Source: Caulobacteraceae bacterium
GTDB taxonomy: Bacteria > Pseudomonadota > Alphaproteobacteria > Caulobacterales > Caulobacteraceae
Length of the DNA: 41,714 nucleotides
Assembly: GCA_031291685.1 (NCBI GenBank)
Contig: JARLIP010000024.1
Span: 1 to 41,714, forward strand
Reading direction: 5' to 3'
In this document: positions 9,052 through 16,638 of the stretch, piece after piece
How the letters are laid out: each line of letters begins with the position of its first letter
How positions within the stretch are numbered: the stretch's first letter is position 1
Made by a program: the position numbers and the translations under genes
The notes under the pieces: model-generated
Databases searched by the model: none
The model's input: only the letters and a program-made list of their open reading frames with translations
Told to the model about the DNA's origin: nothing

Positions 9052-10371
9052 ATGAAGATCGCTGTGATCGGCGCCGGGGTTACGGGACTTGGGGCGGCCT
9101 ACGCCTTGAAGGATCGCCATGATGTCGTCCTCTATGAAAAGGACCCCCGTCTTGGTGGTCATGCTCATGGGGTGGCGGTGGACTATGACGGCGTCCCCAT
9201 TACCGTGGACACCGGCTTCATCGTCTATAACACCCGCAACTATCCGAACCTCGTCGGGCTTTTTGATGACCTTGGGGTGGAGACCCTGGCCACGGATATG
9301 AGCTTCGCCTGCGCCGGGCGGGGCGTGGAATGGTCCTCGAATTTCCCCAGGGGCGTGTTCGCCCAGAAGCGCAACCTGTTTCGCCCCAGCTTCCTGGGCA
9401 TGCTGGCCGATATCCGCCGGTTCAACCAGCAGGCCATGGCGGACTTGGAGAGCGGACGCCTAAGCGACCTGACCGTGGGAGGCTATCTGCGCTTGAACGG
9501 CTTTAGCGAGGCGTTCGAGCGCCAATATCTGCTGCCCATGGGGGCCGCGATCTGGTCGACCAGCGAGGGTGGCATACTGGAGGCGCCGGCCGAGTGCTTG
9601 GTGCGCTTCTTCGCCAATCACAGCCTGTTGCAGGTGGTCCAACCCCGGTGGCGCACGGTGAAGGGTTCGAGCCAGGCCTATGTGACGCCCCTCGCCGCGC
9701 GACTGGGCGGGCGGGTCCGCGGCGGAGTCGGCGCGGTCGCCATCCGCCGCGACCCGAACGGCGTGACGGTTCGCGACACCTTGGGGCAAAGCCAGCGCTT
9801 CGATCACGTGATCATGGCCTGCCATTCGGACCAGGCCCGGCGATTGCTGGCCGACGCTGACGCCGAGGAGCAGGCCTTTCTGGGCGCCATCCGCTTTTCC
9901 CCCAATCGCGCCTATCTGCATCGTGATCGGGCCCTGATGCCCAAGCGTACTGCGGCCTGGGGCAGTTGGAACTATATGTACGACGAAGCCACAGCGTCCG
10001 GGTCGGTGACCTATTGGATGAACACCTTGCAGCACATTGATCGGTCCAGACCGCTCTTTGTCAGCCTCAATCCGGTGACCCCGCCGGATCCGGCGCTCAC
10101 CTTTGGAGCCTACGCCTACGATCATCCCCAGTTCGACACCCCATCCCTCGCGGCCCAGCGCCAGTTTGGGCGACTGCAGGGGCGCGGCGGGGTCTGGTAT
10201 GCGGGCGCCTGGCTGGGGCACGGTTTCCATGAAGACGGTCTGACCTCCGGACTACGGGTCGCCCTGGCCTTGGGCGGTCAGGTTCCCTGGGCCTTCGTCG
10301 ATCATAGGATCGAGGGCGGTCCCCTAACCCCTCCGCCAGCCCTCCCCGTCTCGAAGCGGGCCGCGGCGTGA
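9052..10371 (+). CDS. FAD-dependent amine-oxidase-like protein (COG2907 type)
   Basis: This is a 439-residue flavoprotein. It begins with a Rossmann FAD-binding motif, IGAGVTGLGAAYAL at residues 6-19, followed by the YEKDPRLGGHA segment that contacts the FAD ribose. The C-terminal GAWLGHGFHEDGLTSG closes the FAD site as in flavin amine oxidases and desaturase-like enzymes. The ATG at 9052 is preceded by AGGA with a six-base gap; an earlier in-frame GTG at 9013 has no such signal. The stop overlaps the next gene by four bases (GTGA). Its partners are a DUF1365 protein and a Cfa-like methyltransferase. This trio recurs in proteobacteria and is linked to modification of unsaturated fatty acyl chains and the singlet-oxygen response. 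The exact reaction of this member is not established. Confidence 0.85.
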   Translation: MKIAVIGAGVTGLGAAYALKDRHDVVLYEKDPRLGGHAHGVAVDYDGVPITVDTGFIVYNTRNYPNLVGLFDDLGVETLATDMSFACAGRGVEWSSNFPRGVFAQKRNLFRPSFLGMLADIRRFNQQAMADLESGRLSDLTVGGYLRLNGFSEAFERQYLLPMGAAIWSTSEGGILEAPAECLVRFFANHSLLQVVQPRWRTVKGSSQAYVTPLAARLGGRVRGGVGAVAIRRDPNGVTVRDTLGQSQRFDHVIMACHSDQARRLLADADAEEQAFLGAIRFSPNRAYLHRDRALMPKRTAAWGSWNYMYDEATASGSVTYWMNTLQHIDRSRPLFVSLNPVTPPDPALTFGAYAYDHPQFDTPSLAAQRQFGRLQGRGGVWYAGAWLGHGFHEDGLTSGLRVALALGGQVPWAFVDHRIEGGPLTPPPALPVSKRAAA

Positions 10372-11150
10372 GCGAAGTCGTCAGCCTCTATGTGGGCGAG
10401 ACCACTCACCATCGCTTTGAGCCACGGCCCCACGCCTTCCGCTATCGCCTGTTCCAGATCCTGGTGGATATTGACCGGGCCGAGACGGCGTTTCCCCGGC
10501 TGATCAGCCTGAGGCATGGGCGTCAGGGCCTGTTTTCCTTCGCCGAGCGGGATCACGGTCCCAGAGATGGATCGCCCCTGCGCCCCTGGGTGGAGGCGCG
10601 GCTGGCCGAGGCCGGGTTGACGACGCAGGCCCGGACCATCCGCCTGCTCTGCTTTCCCCGGGTGCTGGGTTTCGTCTTCAATCCCCTGTCGATCTTCTTC
10701 GTCCACGATGCGCGGGACCGGCTGGAGGCGGTGATCTATGAGGTCAACAACACCTTCGGTCAGACCCACGCCTATGTGGTTCCCGCCACCGGCGCCGCCG
10801 TGGAGCACCAGGAAGCGGACAAGGTGTTCTACGTCTCCCCCTTCTATGCCGTGGAAGGCGGCTATCGGTTCCGGATCACCCCGCCGGGGGATGCGATCGA
10901 CTTGATCATTATCAAACACAAGGACGGCAAACCGGATTTCAATGCCAAGTTGGTGGTTTATCGTCGACCGCTTACCGAGGCGGCATTGCTTAGCCTGTTC
11001 TTCGCAATGCCATTGATGACCTTGGGCGTGGTCGCCGCCATCCACTGGGAGGCATTGCGGCTATGGATCAAAAAAAACCCATTCGGCGTTCGCCCGCCGG
11101 GTCCGTCACGCGGCGTCAGCGCCGGTCGCGTCGTCAGGCGTTCCCTATGA
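10368..11150 (+). CDS. DUF1365 family protein
   Basis: This 260-residue protein of the DUF1365 (COG3496) family starts at a GTG that overlaps the stop of the FAD oxidase by four bases. Visible family features are an early VGETTHHRFEPRPHAFRY segment, CFPRVLGFVFNPLSIFF in the middle and KVFYVSPFY before a C-terminal hydrophobic helix (residues about 203-226). The biochemical function is unknown to me. Its fixed position between a COG2907 oxidase and a Cfa-like enzyme implies a role in the same acyl-chain modification. The basic, Arg-rich C-terminal tail after the hydrophobic helix suggests association with the inner membrane surface; this is inference. It is followed 63 bp later by the cfa-like gene. 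Confidence 0.85.
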   Translation: MSEVVSLYVGETTHHRFEPRPHAFRYRLFQILVDIDRAETAFPRLISLRHGRQGLFSFAERDHGPRDGSPLRPWVEARLAEAGLTTQARTIRLLCFPRVLGFVFNPLSIFFVHDARDRLEAVIYEVNNTFGQTHAYVVPATGAAVEHQEADKVFYVSPFYAVEGGYRFRITPPGDAIDLIIIKHKDGKPDFNAKLVVYRRPLTEAALLSLFFAMPLMTLGVVAAIHWEALRLWIKKNPFGVRPPGPSRGVSAGRVVRRSL

Positions 11151-11213
11151 AGGCGCGACGCCGGTTTCCCATCTGTGCAACGTCCCATCATGCCCGTCTT
11201 TCGGAGGCGCTTC

Positions 11214-12455
11214 ATGACTGACTTCGCCCTGAACCCGAACCATCAATCCCTGGCCGCCGCCCTGCCGGATCTGCGGCGCGCGCCCCGGGCCTTTCGGGCC
11301 GCCGTGGAGATCGCGGCCCGCCACTGGATCGCCGGCGGGATCAGCTTTGTTCTGCCCTCGGGGCGGGAGATCAATCTGGGGGGATCGGAGCCTGGGCCCC
11401 ATGCCCAAGTCGTCGTCCGTGACTACAATTTCATCCGCCGGGTCATGGCCGCCGGGGATATCGGTTTCGCCGAGGGCTACATGGCCGGGGAATGGGACAC
11501 GCCGGACCTGTCGGCGGTGCTGGGATCGGCCAGCCTCAATTGGGACCGCCTGGCTCGGCTGGTGGAGGGCAACGGCGTCATGCGCGTGGTCAACTTCCTG
11601 CGCCATCTCCTGCAACCCAATACCCGTCGCGGCTCGCGGAAAAACATTCACGCCCACTATGACCTGGGCAACGCCTTCTATGCCCGCTGGCTCGATCAGA
11701 GCATGACCTACTCCTCGGCGGTCTTTGAGCGACCGGACCAGCCCTTGAACGAGGCGCAAGCCAACAAGTACCGCACCCTGGCCCGGTCCATGGGCCTCCA
11801 GGCGGGCCAGAGTGTGCTGGAAATCGGCTGCGGCTGGGGCGGCTTCGCCGAGTTCGCCGCCCGCGAGGTAGGCGCTCAGGTCACCGGCGTGACCATATCC
11901 CGCGAGCAGTTCGACTTCGCCCGTCAGCGGCTGTTCGAGCAGGGTCTGGCGGACAAGGCTCAGATCCGCCTGATCGACTATCGCGATGTCGAGGGGCAAT
12001 TCGACCGGGTCGCCTCCATCGAAATGTTCGAGGCGGTGGGCGAGCGCTATTGGCCCACCTATTTCAACAAGGTGCGCGAGGTGCTGGCGCCCAATGGCCG
12101 GGCGGGCCTGCAGATCATCACCATCCGGGATGAACTGTTCGAGGACTATCGGTCCCGGGCGGACTTCATCCAGAAATACGTCTTCCCCGGGGGGATGCTG
12201 GGTAGCGAGAGCCGGTTGCGGCAGGTGGCGGAGCGGGCTGGGCTGCAATGGGGCGAAATCGCCCGGTTCGGTGAGCACTACGGCCAGACCCTCGCCGAAT
12301 GGGGCGCCCGATTCCAGGCTGCGTGGGATGACATCCATCCCCTGGGCTTTGACGAGCGCTTCCGGCGGCTGTGGCGGTTCTATCTGAGTTATTGCGAGGC
12401 GGGATTTCGCACTGGGCGGACCGACGTGATCCAATTGAGCTTGGCGCGGGGATGA
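11214..12455 (+). CDS. Cyclopropane-fatty-acyl-phospholipid synthase family methyltransferase
   Basis: This is a 413-residue SAM-dependent enzyme of the Cfa/Mma family, which adds a methylene or methyl group to double bonds of phospholipid acyl chains. The SAM-binding motif is VLEIGCGWGG at residues 201-210. It is preceded by NIHAHYDLGN and by SMTYSSAVF, and followed by the family segments IEMFEAVGERYWPTYF and KYVFPGGMLGS. The ATG at 11214 has a GGAGG six bases upstream; the in-frame codons at 11175 onward lack such a site. It is the last gene of the plus-strand lipid-modification operon. Because of its partners it could be a Cfa-like enzyme of the furan-fatty-acid or related pathway rather than a classical cyclopropane synthase, so no symbol is given. 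Confidence 0.9.
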   Translation: MTDFALNPNHQSLAAALPDLRRAPRAFRAAVEIAARHWIAGGISFVLPSGREINLGGSEPGPHAQVVVRDYNFIRRVMAAGDIGFAEGYMAGEWDTPDLSAVLGSASLNWDRLARLVEGNGVMRVVNFLRHLLQPNTRRGSRKNIHAHYDLGNAFYARWLDQSMTYSSAVFERPDQPLNEAQANKYRTLARSMGLQAGQSVLEIGCGWGGFAEFAAREVGAQVTGVTISREQFDFARQRLFEQGLADKAQIRLIDYRDVEGQFDRVASIEMFEAVGERYWPTYFNKVREVLAPNGRAGLQIITIRDELFEDYRSRADFIQKYVFPGGMLGSESRLRQVAERAGLQWGEIARFGEHYGQTLAEWGARFQAAWDDIHPLGFDERFRRLWRFYLSYCEAGFRTGRTDVIQLSLARG

Positions 12456-12475
12456 GGGCGCCTATCTCTGTCCGT

Positions 12476-12508
12476 CATGCTGTTCGTTCATCTGAACACA
12501 ACGGCATG
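12476..12508. other. Imperfect inverted repeat between the cfa-like gene and cysK
   Basis: The 109-bp gap between the Cfa-like gene and cysK holds outer arms CATGC/GCATG and an inner perfect GTTC-ATCT-GAAC. There is no following T-run, so it is not a standard intrinsic terminator. It could be a regulatory protein site or a leader stem-loop. I could not match it to the SAM-II or SAM/SAH riboswitch consensus by eye. Confidence 0.3.
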
Positions 12509-12564
12509 GATACCCGCGTTCAGGCCGGGTAAGACGGATCCCTCAAATTGCGCGAGCCTAGCCC

Positions 12565-13563
12565 ATGAAAGTCAGTCCCAGCGTCGTCGAAGCCATCGGC
12601 GACACCCCGCTGATCCGCCTCAACCGCGCCAGCGACGCCACGGGATGTGAGATCTGGGCCAAGGCCGAATTCATGAACCCCGGCCAGTCTGTGAAGGACC
12701 GGGCGGCTCTCTATATTATCCGAGACGCGGAAAGGCGTGGTCTGCTGCGTCCGGGCGGGGTGATTGTCGAGGGGACGGCGGGCAATACCGGGATCGGTCT
12801 GGCCATGGTCGGAACCGCCCTCGGCTATCGCACGACCATCGTCATCCCCCGCACCCAGAGCCAGGAAAAGAAGGACGCAATTCGCCTCCTGGGCGCCGAG
12901 CTGGTGGAGGTGGACGCGGTTCCCTACGCCAATCCGGCCAACTATGTGCGCTATTCGGGGCGTTTGGCCGAGGAAATGGCCGCGCGCGAACCCAATGGCG
13001 CCATCTGGGCCAACCAGTTCGACAATGTCGCCAACCGTGAGGCCCACATCGAAACCACGGCGCCGGAGATCTGGGAACAGACCGGCGGCAAGGTTGACGG
13101 CTTCATCTGCGCGGTGGGTTCAGGCGGCACCTTGGCGGGGGTGGCCATGGGTCTTCGAGCCAAGAACCCCAACGTCGCTATCGGCCTTGCCGATCCCTAT
13201 GGCGCCTCGCTCTATAATTATTACGCCCATGGCGAGCTGAAGGCCGAGGGAACCTCGATCACCGAGGGTATCGGCCAGGGGAGGATCACCGCCAATCTTG
13301 AAGGGTTGAAGGTCGATTACCCCTATCAGATCTCCGACGCCGAGGCTCTGGAGCAGGTGTTCGACCTGGCCCAGCACGAGGGCCTGGTGATGGGGGGCTC
13401 GACCGGGATCAATGTCGCCGGCGCCATCCGTCTGGCCCGGGATCTGGGCCCCGGCAAGACCATCGTGACCATTCTTTGCGACCACGGATCGCGCTACCAG
13501 AGCAAGGTGTTCAATTCCGCCTTCCTCGCCGAGCGCGGTCTGCCCACTCCTCCCTGGCTATGA
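12565..13563 (+). CDS. cysK: Cysteine synthase A (O-acetylserine sulfhydrylase)
   Basis: This is a 332-residue PLP enzyme of fold type II. Lys44 in NPGQSVKDRAA is the PLP lysine, TAGNTG is the substrate-binding loop (most CysK proteins have TSGNTG) and GSGGT is the phosphate-binding loop. The expected reaction is O-acetylserine plus sulfide to cysteine and acetate. Two small departures, TAGNTG and the LADPYGA segment, recall the cystathionine-beta-synthase side of the family, but no CBS domain follows and the length fits CysK. Context supports sulfur assimilation: sseA and metC follow at 7 bp and with an overlap. A stem-loop precedes the gene. The stop of cysK and the start of sseA suggest one transcript. 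Confidence 0.9.
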   Translation: MKVSPSVVEAIGDTPLIRLNRASDATGCEIWAKAEFMNPGQSVKDRAALYIIRDAERRGLLRPGGVIVEGTAGNTGIGLAMVGTALGYRTTIVIPRTQSQEKKDAIRLLGAELVEVDAVPYANPANYVRYSGRLAEEMAAREPNGAIWANQFDNVANREAHIETTAPEIWEQTGGKVDGFICAVGSGGTLAGVAMGLRAKNPNVAIGLADPYGASLYNYYAHGELKAEGTSITEGIGQGRITANLEGLKVDYPYQISDAEALEQVFDLAQHEGLVMGGSTGINVAGAIRLARDLGPGKTIVTILCDHGSRYQSKVFNSAFLAERGLPTPPWL

Positions 13564-13570
13564 GGCGACC

Positions 13571-14440
13571 ATGACCGACGCGTCCCCCACCGGCGATCCC
13601 ACCGTCACCGTCGACTGGCTGTTCGAACACCTGGAAGATCCCGATCTGGTGCTGATCGACGCCACATGGTTCATGCCGGGCACAGAGCGCGACGCTCGGG
13701 CTGAACATGCGCGGCAGCACATTCCGGGCGCCCTGTTCCTGGACATCGACGAGGTGTCTGACCATTCCAATCCCCTGCCCCACATGCTGCCAGAGCCCCA
13801 CGACTTCGCCACCCAGGTTCGGCGCCTGGGAGTGGAGCCCAATTCGCGGGTGGTGGTCTATGACACCCACGGCGTCTTCTCCGCGCCCCGGGTGTGGTGG
13901 ATGTTCCGGGTGATGGGCCATCAGTCGGTGTGGGTGCTGGATGGCGGCATGCCCAAATGGATCGCCGAGGGCCATCCCATCGAGTCCGGCTGGCCGCAAA
14001 AGCCCCACGGCGAATTCAAGTCCCATTTCGACAAGAGCCTCGTGCGGGCCTTCGACGAGGTGCTGACCGACCTGACCGATGGCGGCGCTCAGCTGCTGGA
14101 CGCCCGCGCCAGCGGCCGTTTCACAGGGGAGGTTCCCGAGCCGCGCCCGGGCCTGAGGTCTGGTCACATGCCCGGCGCCCGGAACCTGCCCTCCAACGAG
14201 GTGGTGGCCGCCGACGGAACCCTGAAGCCCGCCTCGGAGCTGGCGCCCCTGTTCGCCAAGGCCGGCATCGACCTGGATCGGCCGATCGTTACGACCTGTG
14301 GCTCGGGCATTTCCGCCGCGATTCTCGCCCTGGCCCTGGCGCGCCTGGGGCGGCCCCGGGCGGCGGTATATGACGGCTCCTGGACCGAATGGGGCGGTCG
14401 GCCGGATGCGCCGATGGTGACGGGCGGGGCGGATGCCTGA
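13571..14440 (+). CDS. sseA: 3-mercaptopyruvate sulfurtransferase (two-domain rhodanese)
   Basis: This 289-residue protein contains two rhodanese domains. The N-terminal domain (residues about 10-140) is inactive. The C-terminal domain carries the active-site loop CGSGISA with catalytic Cys243. The loop CG[ST]G[VI]TA is typical of mercaptopyruvate sulfurtransferases rather than thiosulfate sulfurtransferases, whose loop is CRKGVT, so the preferred sulfur donor is inferred to be 3-mercaptopyruvate. The gene starts 7 bases after cysK and its stop overlaps the start of metC by eight bases, which places it in a cysteine and methionine metabolism operon. The product is probably cytoplasmic, as no signal peptide is visible. 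Confidence 0.92.
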   Translation: MTDASPTGDPTVTVDWLFEHLEDPDLVLIDATWFMPGTERDARAEHARQHIPGALFLDIDEVSDHSNPLPHMLPEPHDFATQVRRLGVEPNSRVVVYDTHGVFSAPRVWWMFRVMGHQSVWVLDGGMPKWIAEGHPIESGWPQKPHGEFKSHFDKSLVRAFDEVLTDLTDGGAQLLDARASGRFTGEVPEPRPGLRSGHMPGARNLPSNEVVAADGTLKPASELAPLFAKAGIDLDRPIVTTCGSGISAAILALALARLGRPRAAVYDGSWTEWGGRPDAPMVTGGADA

Positions 14441-15614
14441 GGGCCGCGAGGGCTGGGGCGACTCCACCCGACTGACCCACGCCAAGTCCGCGCCTGCGCC
14501 CCTGGCGCGCACCGTGGGCCCGGCCATCCAGCGGGGCTCCACCGTGCTGATGGACAGCGCGGCGCAGCTCTATGACCACAGCCTGATCACCTATGGCCGC
14601 CAGGGCCTGGCCGCTCAGGACGCCCTGATGGCGGCCCTGTGCGACATGGAGGGCGCCGGCGGTTGCCAGCTCTATCCGTCGGGGCTCGCGGCCCTGACCG
14701 GCGCCATGCTGGCGGTGCTGAAGGCCGGCGACGAGGTTCTGGTGGTGGACACCATCTACGCCCCCACCCGGCGGTTCTGCGACAGGGTGCTGAAGCGCTA
14801 TGGGGTTTCGGTGCGCTACTATCCCGCTCGCCTGCCGGCGGACCAGATCCTGGCCCTGGGCGGACCGGCGCTGAAGCTGGTGGTGCTGGAATCCCCCGGT
14901 TCCCTGACCCTGGAGATGCAGGACGTTCCGGCCATCGCCGCGGCGGCCAGGGCCAGGGGCGTGCTGACCCTGATGGACAATACCTGGGGGGCGGGCCTGT
15001 TGTTCAAGCCCCTGGCCCATGGGGTGGACCTGAGCGTCCAGGCCTTGACCAAATATGTCTGTGGCACCTCGGACGTGTTCATGGGCTCGGCCTGCGCCTG
15101 CGATCCCACCCTGATCAAGGCTCTCTCGGACGGCGTCCTGCACCTGGGCTGGGCGGTGTCCCCCGATGACGCCTATCAGGCGCTGCGGGGCCTGCGGACC
15201 CTGGCCGTGCGTCTGGACCGTCATGGCCAGAGCGGCATAGCCGTGGCTGACTGGTTGGTGCGGCGACCCGAGGTGATCGAGGTGATCCACCCGGCTCTGG
15301 CCAGTTCGCCGGATCACGCCCTGTGGGCGCGGGATTATTCCGGCGCCTGCGGCCTGTTCAGCTTCCTGTTCCGCCCCGCGCCCGACGCCGCGGTGGACGC
15401 CTTCCTCGACGCCCTGACCCTGTTCGGCCTGGGCTTTTCCTGGGGCGGGTTTGAGAGCCTGGCCATCTCGGCCGGGGATCAGCTCGTGCAGCGTCGGCAT
15501 GGCGAGGCGCTGGCCGGGCCGCTGGTGCGCCTGCATATCGGCCTGGAGACTCCGTCGGACCTGATTCAGGACCTGCAACGGGGGCTGGACGCTTTCGCGG
15601 CCAAGGCGGGCTGA
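14433..15614 (+). CDS. metC: Cystathionine beta-lyase
   Basis: MetC cleaves cystathionine to homocysteine, pyruvate and ammonia in methionine synthesis. The 393-residue protein belongs to the Cys/Met-metabolism PLP family: YPSGLAALTG is the N-terminal phosphate-binding region, ESPGSLTLEMQD and MDNTWGAG are MetC-like segments, and Lys207 in ALTKYVCGTSD is the PLP lysine. The wording SPGSLT and GFSWGGFESL points to beta-lyase rather than gamma-synthase or gamma-lyase. Its ATG lies inside the end of sseA (eight-base overlap). A short hairpin follows the stop, and the next feature, tRNA-Arg, is convergent. Confidence 0.92.
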   Translation: MPEGREGWGDSTRLTHAKSAPAPLARTVGPAIQRGSTVLMDSAAQLYDHSLITYGRQGLAAQDALMAALCDMEGAGGCQLYPSGLAALTGAMLAVLKAGDEVLVVDTIYAPTRRFCDRVLKRYGVSVRYYPARLPADQILALGGPALKLVVLESPGSLTLEMQDVPAIAAAARARGVLTLMDNTWGAGLLFKPLAHGVDLSVQALTKYVCGTSDVFMGSACACDPTLIKALSDGVLHLGWAVSPDDAYQALRGLRTLAVRLDRHGQSGIAVADWLVRRPEVIEVIHPALASSPDHALWARDYSGACGLFSFLFRPAPDAAVDAFLDALTLFGLGFSWGGFESLAISAGDQLVQRRHGEALAGPLVRLHIGLETPSDLIQDLQRGLDAFAAKAG

Positions 15615-15631
15615 AGGGCCTCTTTGCCCTT
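15614..15631. terminator. Possible short terminator hairpin between metC and tRNA-Arg
   Basis: AAGGGC and GCCCTT form a six-base-pair stem around a CTCTTT loop directly after the metC stop. The hairpin abuts the CCA end of the convergent tRNA-Arg. There is no U-tract on either side, so termination is only suggested by position. Confidence 0.3.
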
Positions 15632-15707
15632 GGCGCGCCCGGCAGGGCTCGAACCTGCAACCACCAGCTTAGAAGGCAGGTGCTCTATCCAATTGAGCTA
15701 CGGGCGC
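15631..15707 (-). tRNA. tRNA-Arg (anticodon TCT), CCA encoded
   Basis: A complete cloverleaf is readable on the minus strand. The acceptor arms GCGCCCG and CGGGCGC pair over seven bases, the D arm is AGCTCAATTGGATAGAGC, and the T arm contains GGTTCGAGCCC. The anticodon loop CTTCTAA holds TCT, which reads AGA codons. The genome encodes the 3' CCA (15633-15631). It lies 30 bp downstream of the NDUFS4-like gene on the same strand and may be co-transcribed with it. Confidence 0.97.
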
Positions 15708-15737
15708 CCGAAGAGTTCCTGGGCCAGGATTCGCGCG

Positions 15738-16043
15738 TCAGTGCGTCCAGGGTTGCTTGCGGCCAAAGGCGAAGTTGTCGGCATAGGCCTTGATGAAGCG
15801 CTTCACCGCCTTGGGCTCGGTGACGCGGAAGGGAATGCCATGGGCCTGAGCGTAAGCGATGGCCTCTTCCTTGGTGTCGAAGGTCAGACGGACCTGACCG
15901 TTCATGTCCTGGGACTGCGCCCAGCCCATGAGCGGATCCGGCAGGCGCGCGGTCTCCGGTTCGAACTCCAGGGTCCAATCCCGTGACTTGGCGTGGCCGG
16001 ACTGCATGGCTGTCTTGGCCGGACGATAGATGCGCGCGAGCAT
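15738..16043 (-). CDS. Complex I accessory subunit, NDUFS4-like (ETC_C1_NDUFS4 family)
   Basis: This is a 101-residue homologue of the mitochondrial 18-kDa NDUFS4 subunit of NADH:ubiquinone oxidoreductase. This accessory subunit occurs in Alphaproteobacteria as well as mitochondria and stabilises the peripheral arm near the NADH-oxidising module. Matching segments are [14 protein letters not shown] at the N-terminus, WTLEFEPE, and the core run [17 protein letters not shown] followed by [13 protein letters not shown]. No signal or membrane segment is present, so it is a soluble cytoplasmic protein. It sits alone between tRNA-Pro and tRNA-Arg, away from any nuo operon, which is usual for this gene. 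Confidence 0.93.
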   Translation of the reverse strand: MLARIYRPAKTAMQSGHAKSRDWTLEFEPETARLPDPLMGWAQSQDMNGQVRLTFDTKEEAIAYAQAHGIPFRVTEPKAVKRFIKAYADNFAFGRKQPWTH

Positions 16044-16075
16044 GGCGGTCGGTCTCCAAACGTCTTCGTCCGAGG

Positions 16076-16152
16076 TGGTCGGGGCGGCAGGATTTGAACC
16101 TGCGACCCTCTGCTCCCAAAGCAGATGCGCTACCAGGCTGCGCTACGCCCCG
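16076..16152 (-). tRNA. tRNA-Pro (anticodon TGG), CCA encoded
   Basis: The minus strand reads as a full cloverleaf. The acceptor arms CGGGGCG and CGCCCCG pair, the D arm contains AGCGCAGCCTGGTAGCGC, the anticodon loop is TTTGGGA with TGG, and the T arm contains GGTTCAAATCC. The discriminator base is A and CCA is encoded at 16078-16076. A TTGCGG lies upstream at a plausible -35 distance, but the -10 region is poor. Confidence 0.97.
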
Positions 16153-16209
16153 CGACCCTCAGGCGGGGGTTCTTGCCACGTCGCGCCCCGCGCCGCAACG
16201 GACGGCGGG

Positions 16210-16638
16210 CTACTCGACCTTTCTATGCATCAGTTTGAACACGCCGGAGCCCCGAACAATGTCCTTTTCTCCGGCATGAATCCGCGCCTCGGCGAAAACC
16301 ACCTCCCGGGTGGCCCGGGTCACCCGTGATTCGGCCATGACCCACTCTCCCGCCCGGGCCATGGATAGGAAGTCCACGGATAGATGGATGGTGACACTGG
16401 CGGTCTTGGTCTGGCGGCCCACGGCGGCGGCCAGGGCGCTGTCGAGGAACGAGGTCAGCATGCCCCCGTGGACGATGCCCATGCGATTGCAGTGACGGGG
16501 CAGCACATAGAAGGCCTGGGCCGCGCCCTCGGCGGGACGGGCCTGGAAATAGGGGCCGTTGTGCATGGAAAACGGGCCGCGGTCCTCGGATCGGACATAG
16601 CCCTCCGGCGGCGCGGGGATCTCAACCTCGTCGGTCAT
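16210..16638 (-). CDS. PaaI-type hotdog thioesterase
   Basis: This 142-residue single hotdog-fold protein belongs to the PaaI/4HBT thioesterase superfamily, which hydrolyses acyl-CoA thioesters. The central helix region [20 protein letters not shown] contains the HGG motif and an Asp about eight residues later, as in PaaI-type active sites. It is followed by the strands [18 protein letters not shown]. The substrate cannot be predicted from the sequence. The ATG at 16638 overlaps the stop of the upstream glutaminyl cyclase gene by four bases (ATGA), so the two are translationally coupled although no metabolic link is obvious. Confidence 0.88.
   Translation of the reverse strand: MTDEVEIPAPPEGYVRSEDRGPFSMHNGPYFQARPAEGAAQAFYVLPRHCNRMGIVHGGMLTSFLDSALAAAVGRQTKTASVTIHLSVDFLSMARAGEWVMAESRVTRATREVVFAEARIHAGEKDIVRGSGVFKLMHRKVE

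Noticed and set aside
12456-12564. A SAM-II-type riboswitch upstream of cysK
   Set aside because: The conserved loop and pseudoknot sequences of SAM-II could not be found by eye; only a simple inverted repeat is supported.
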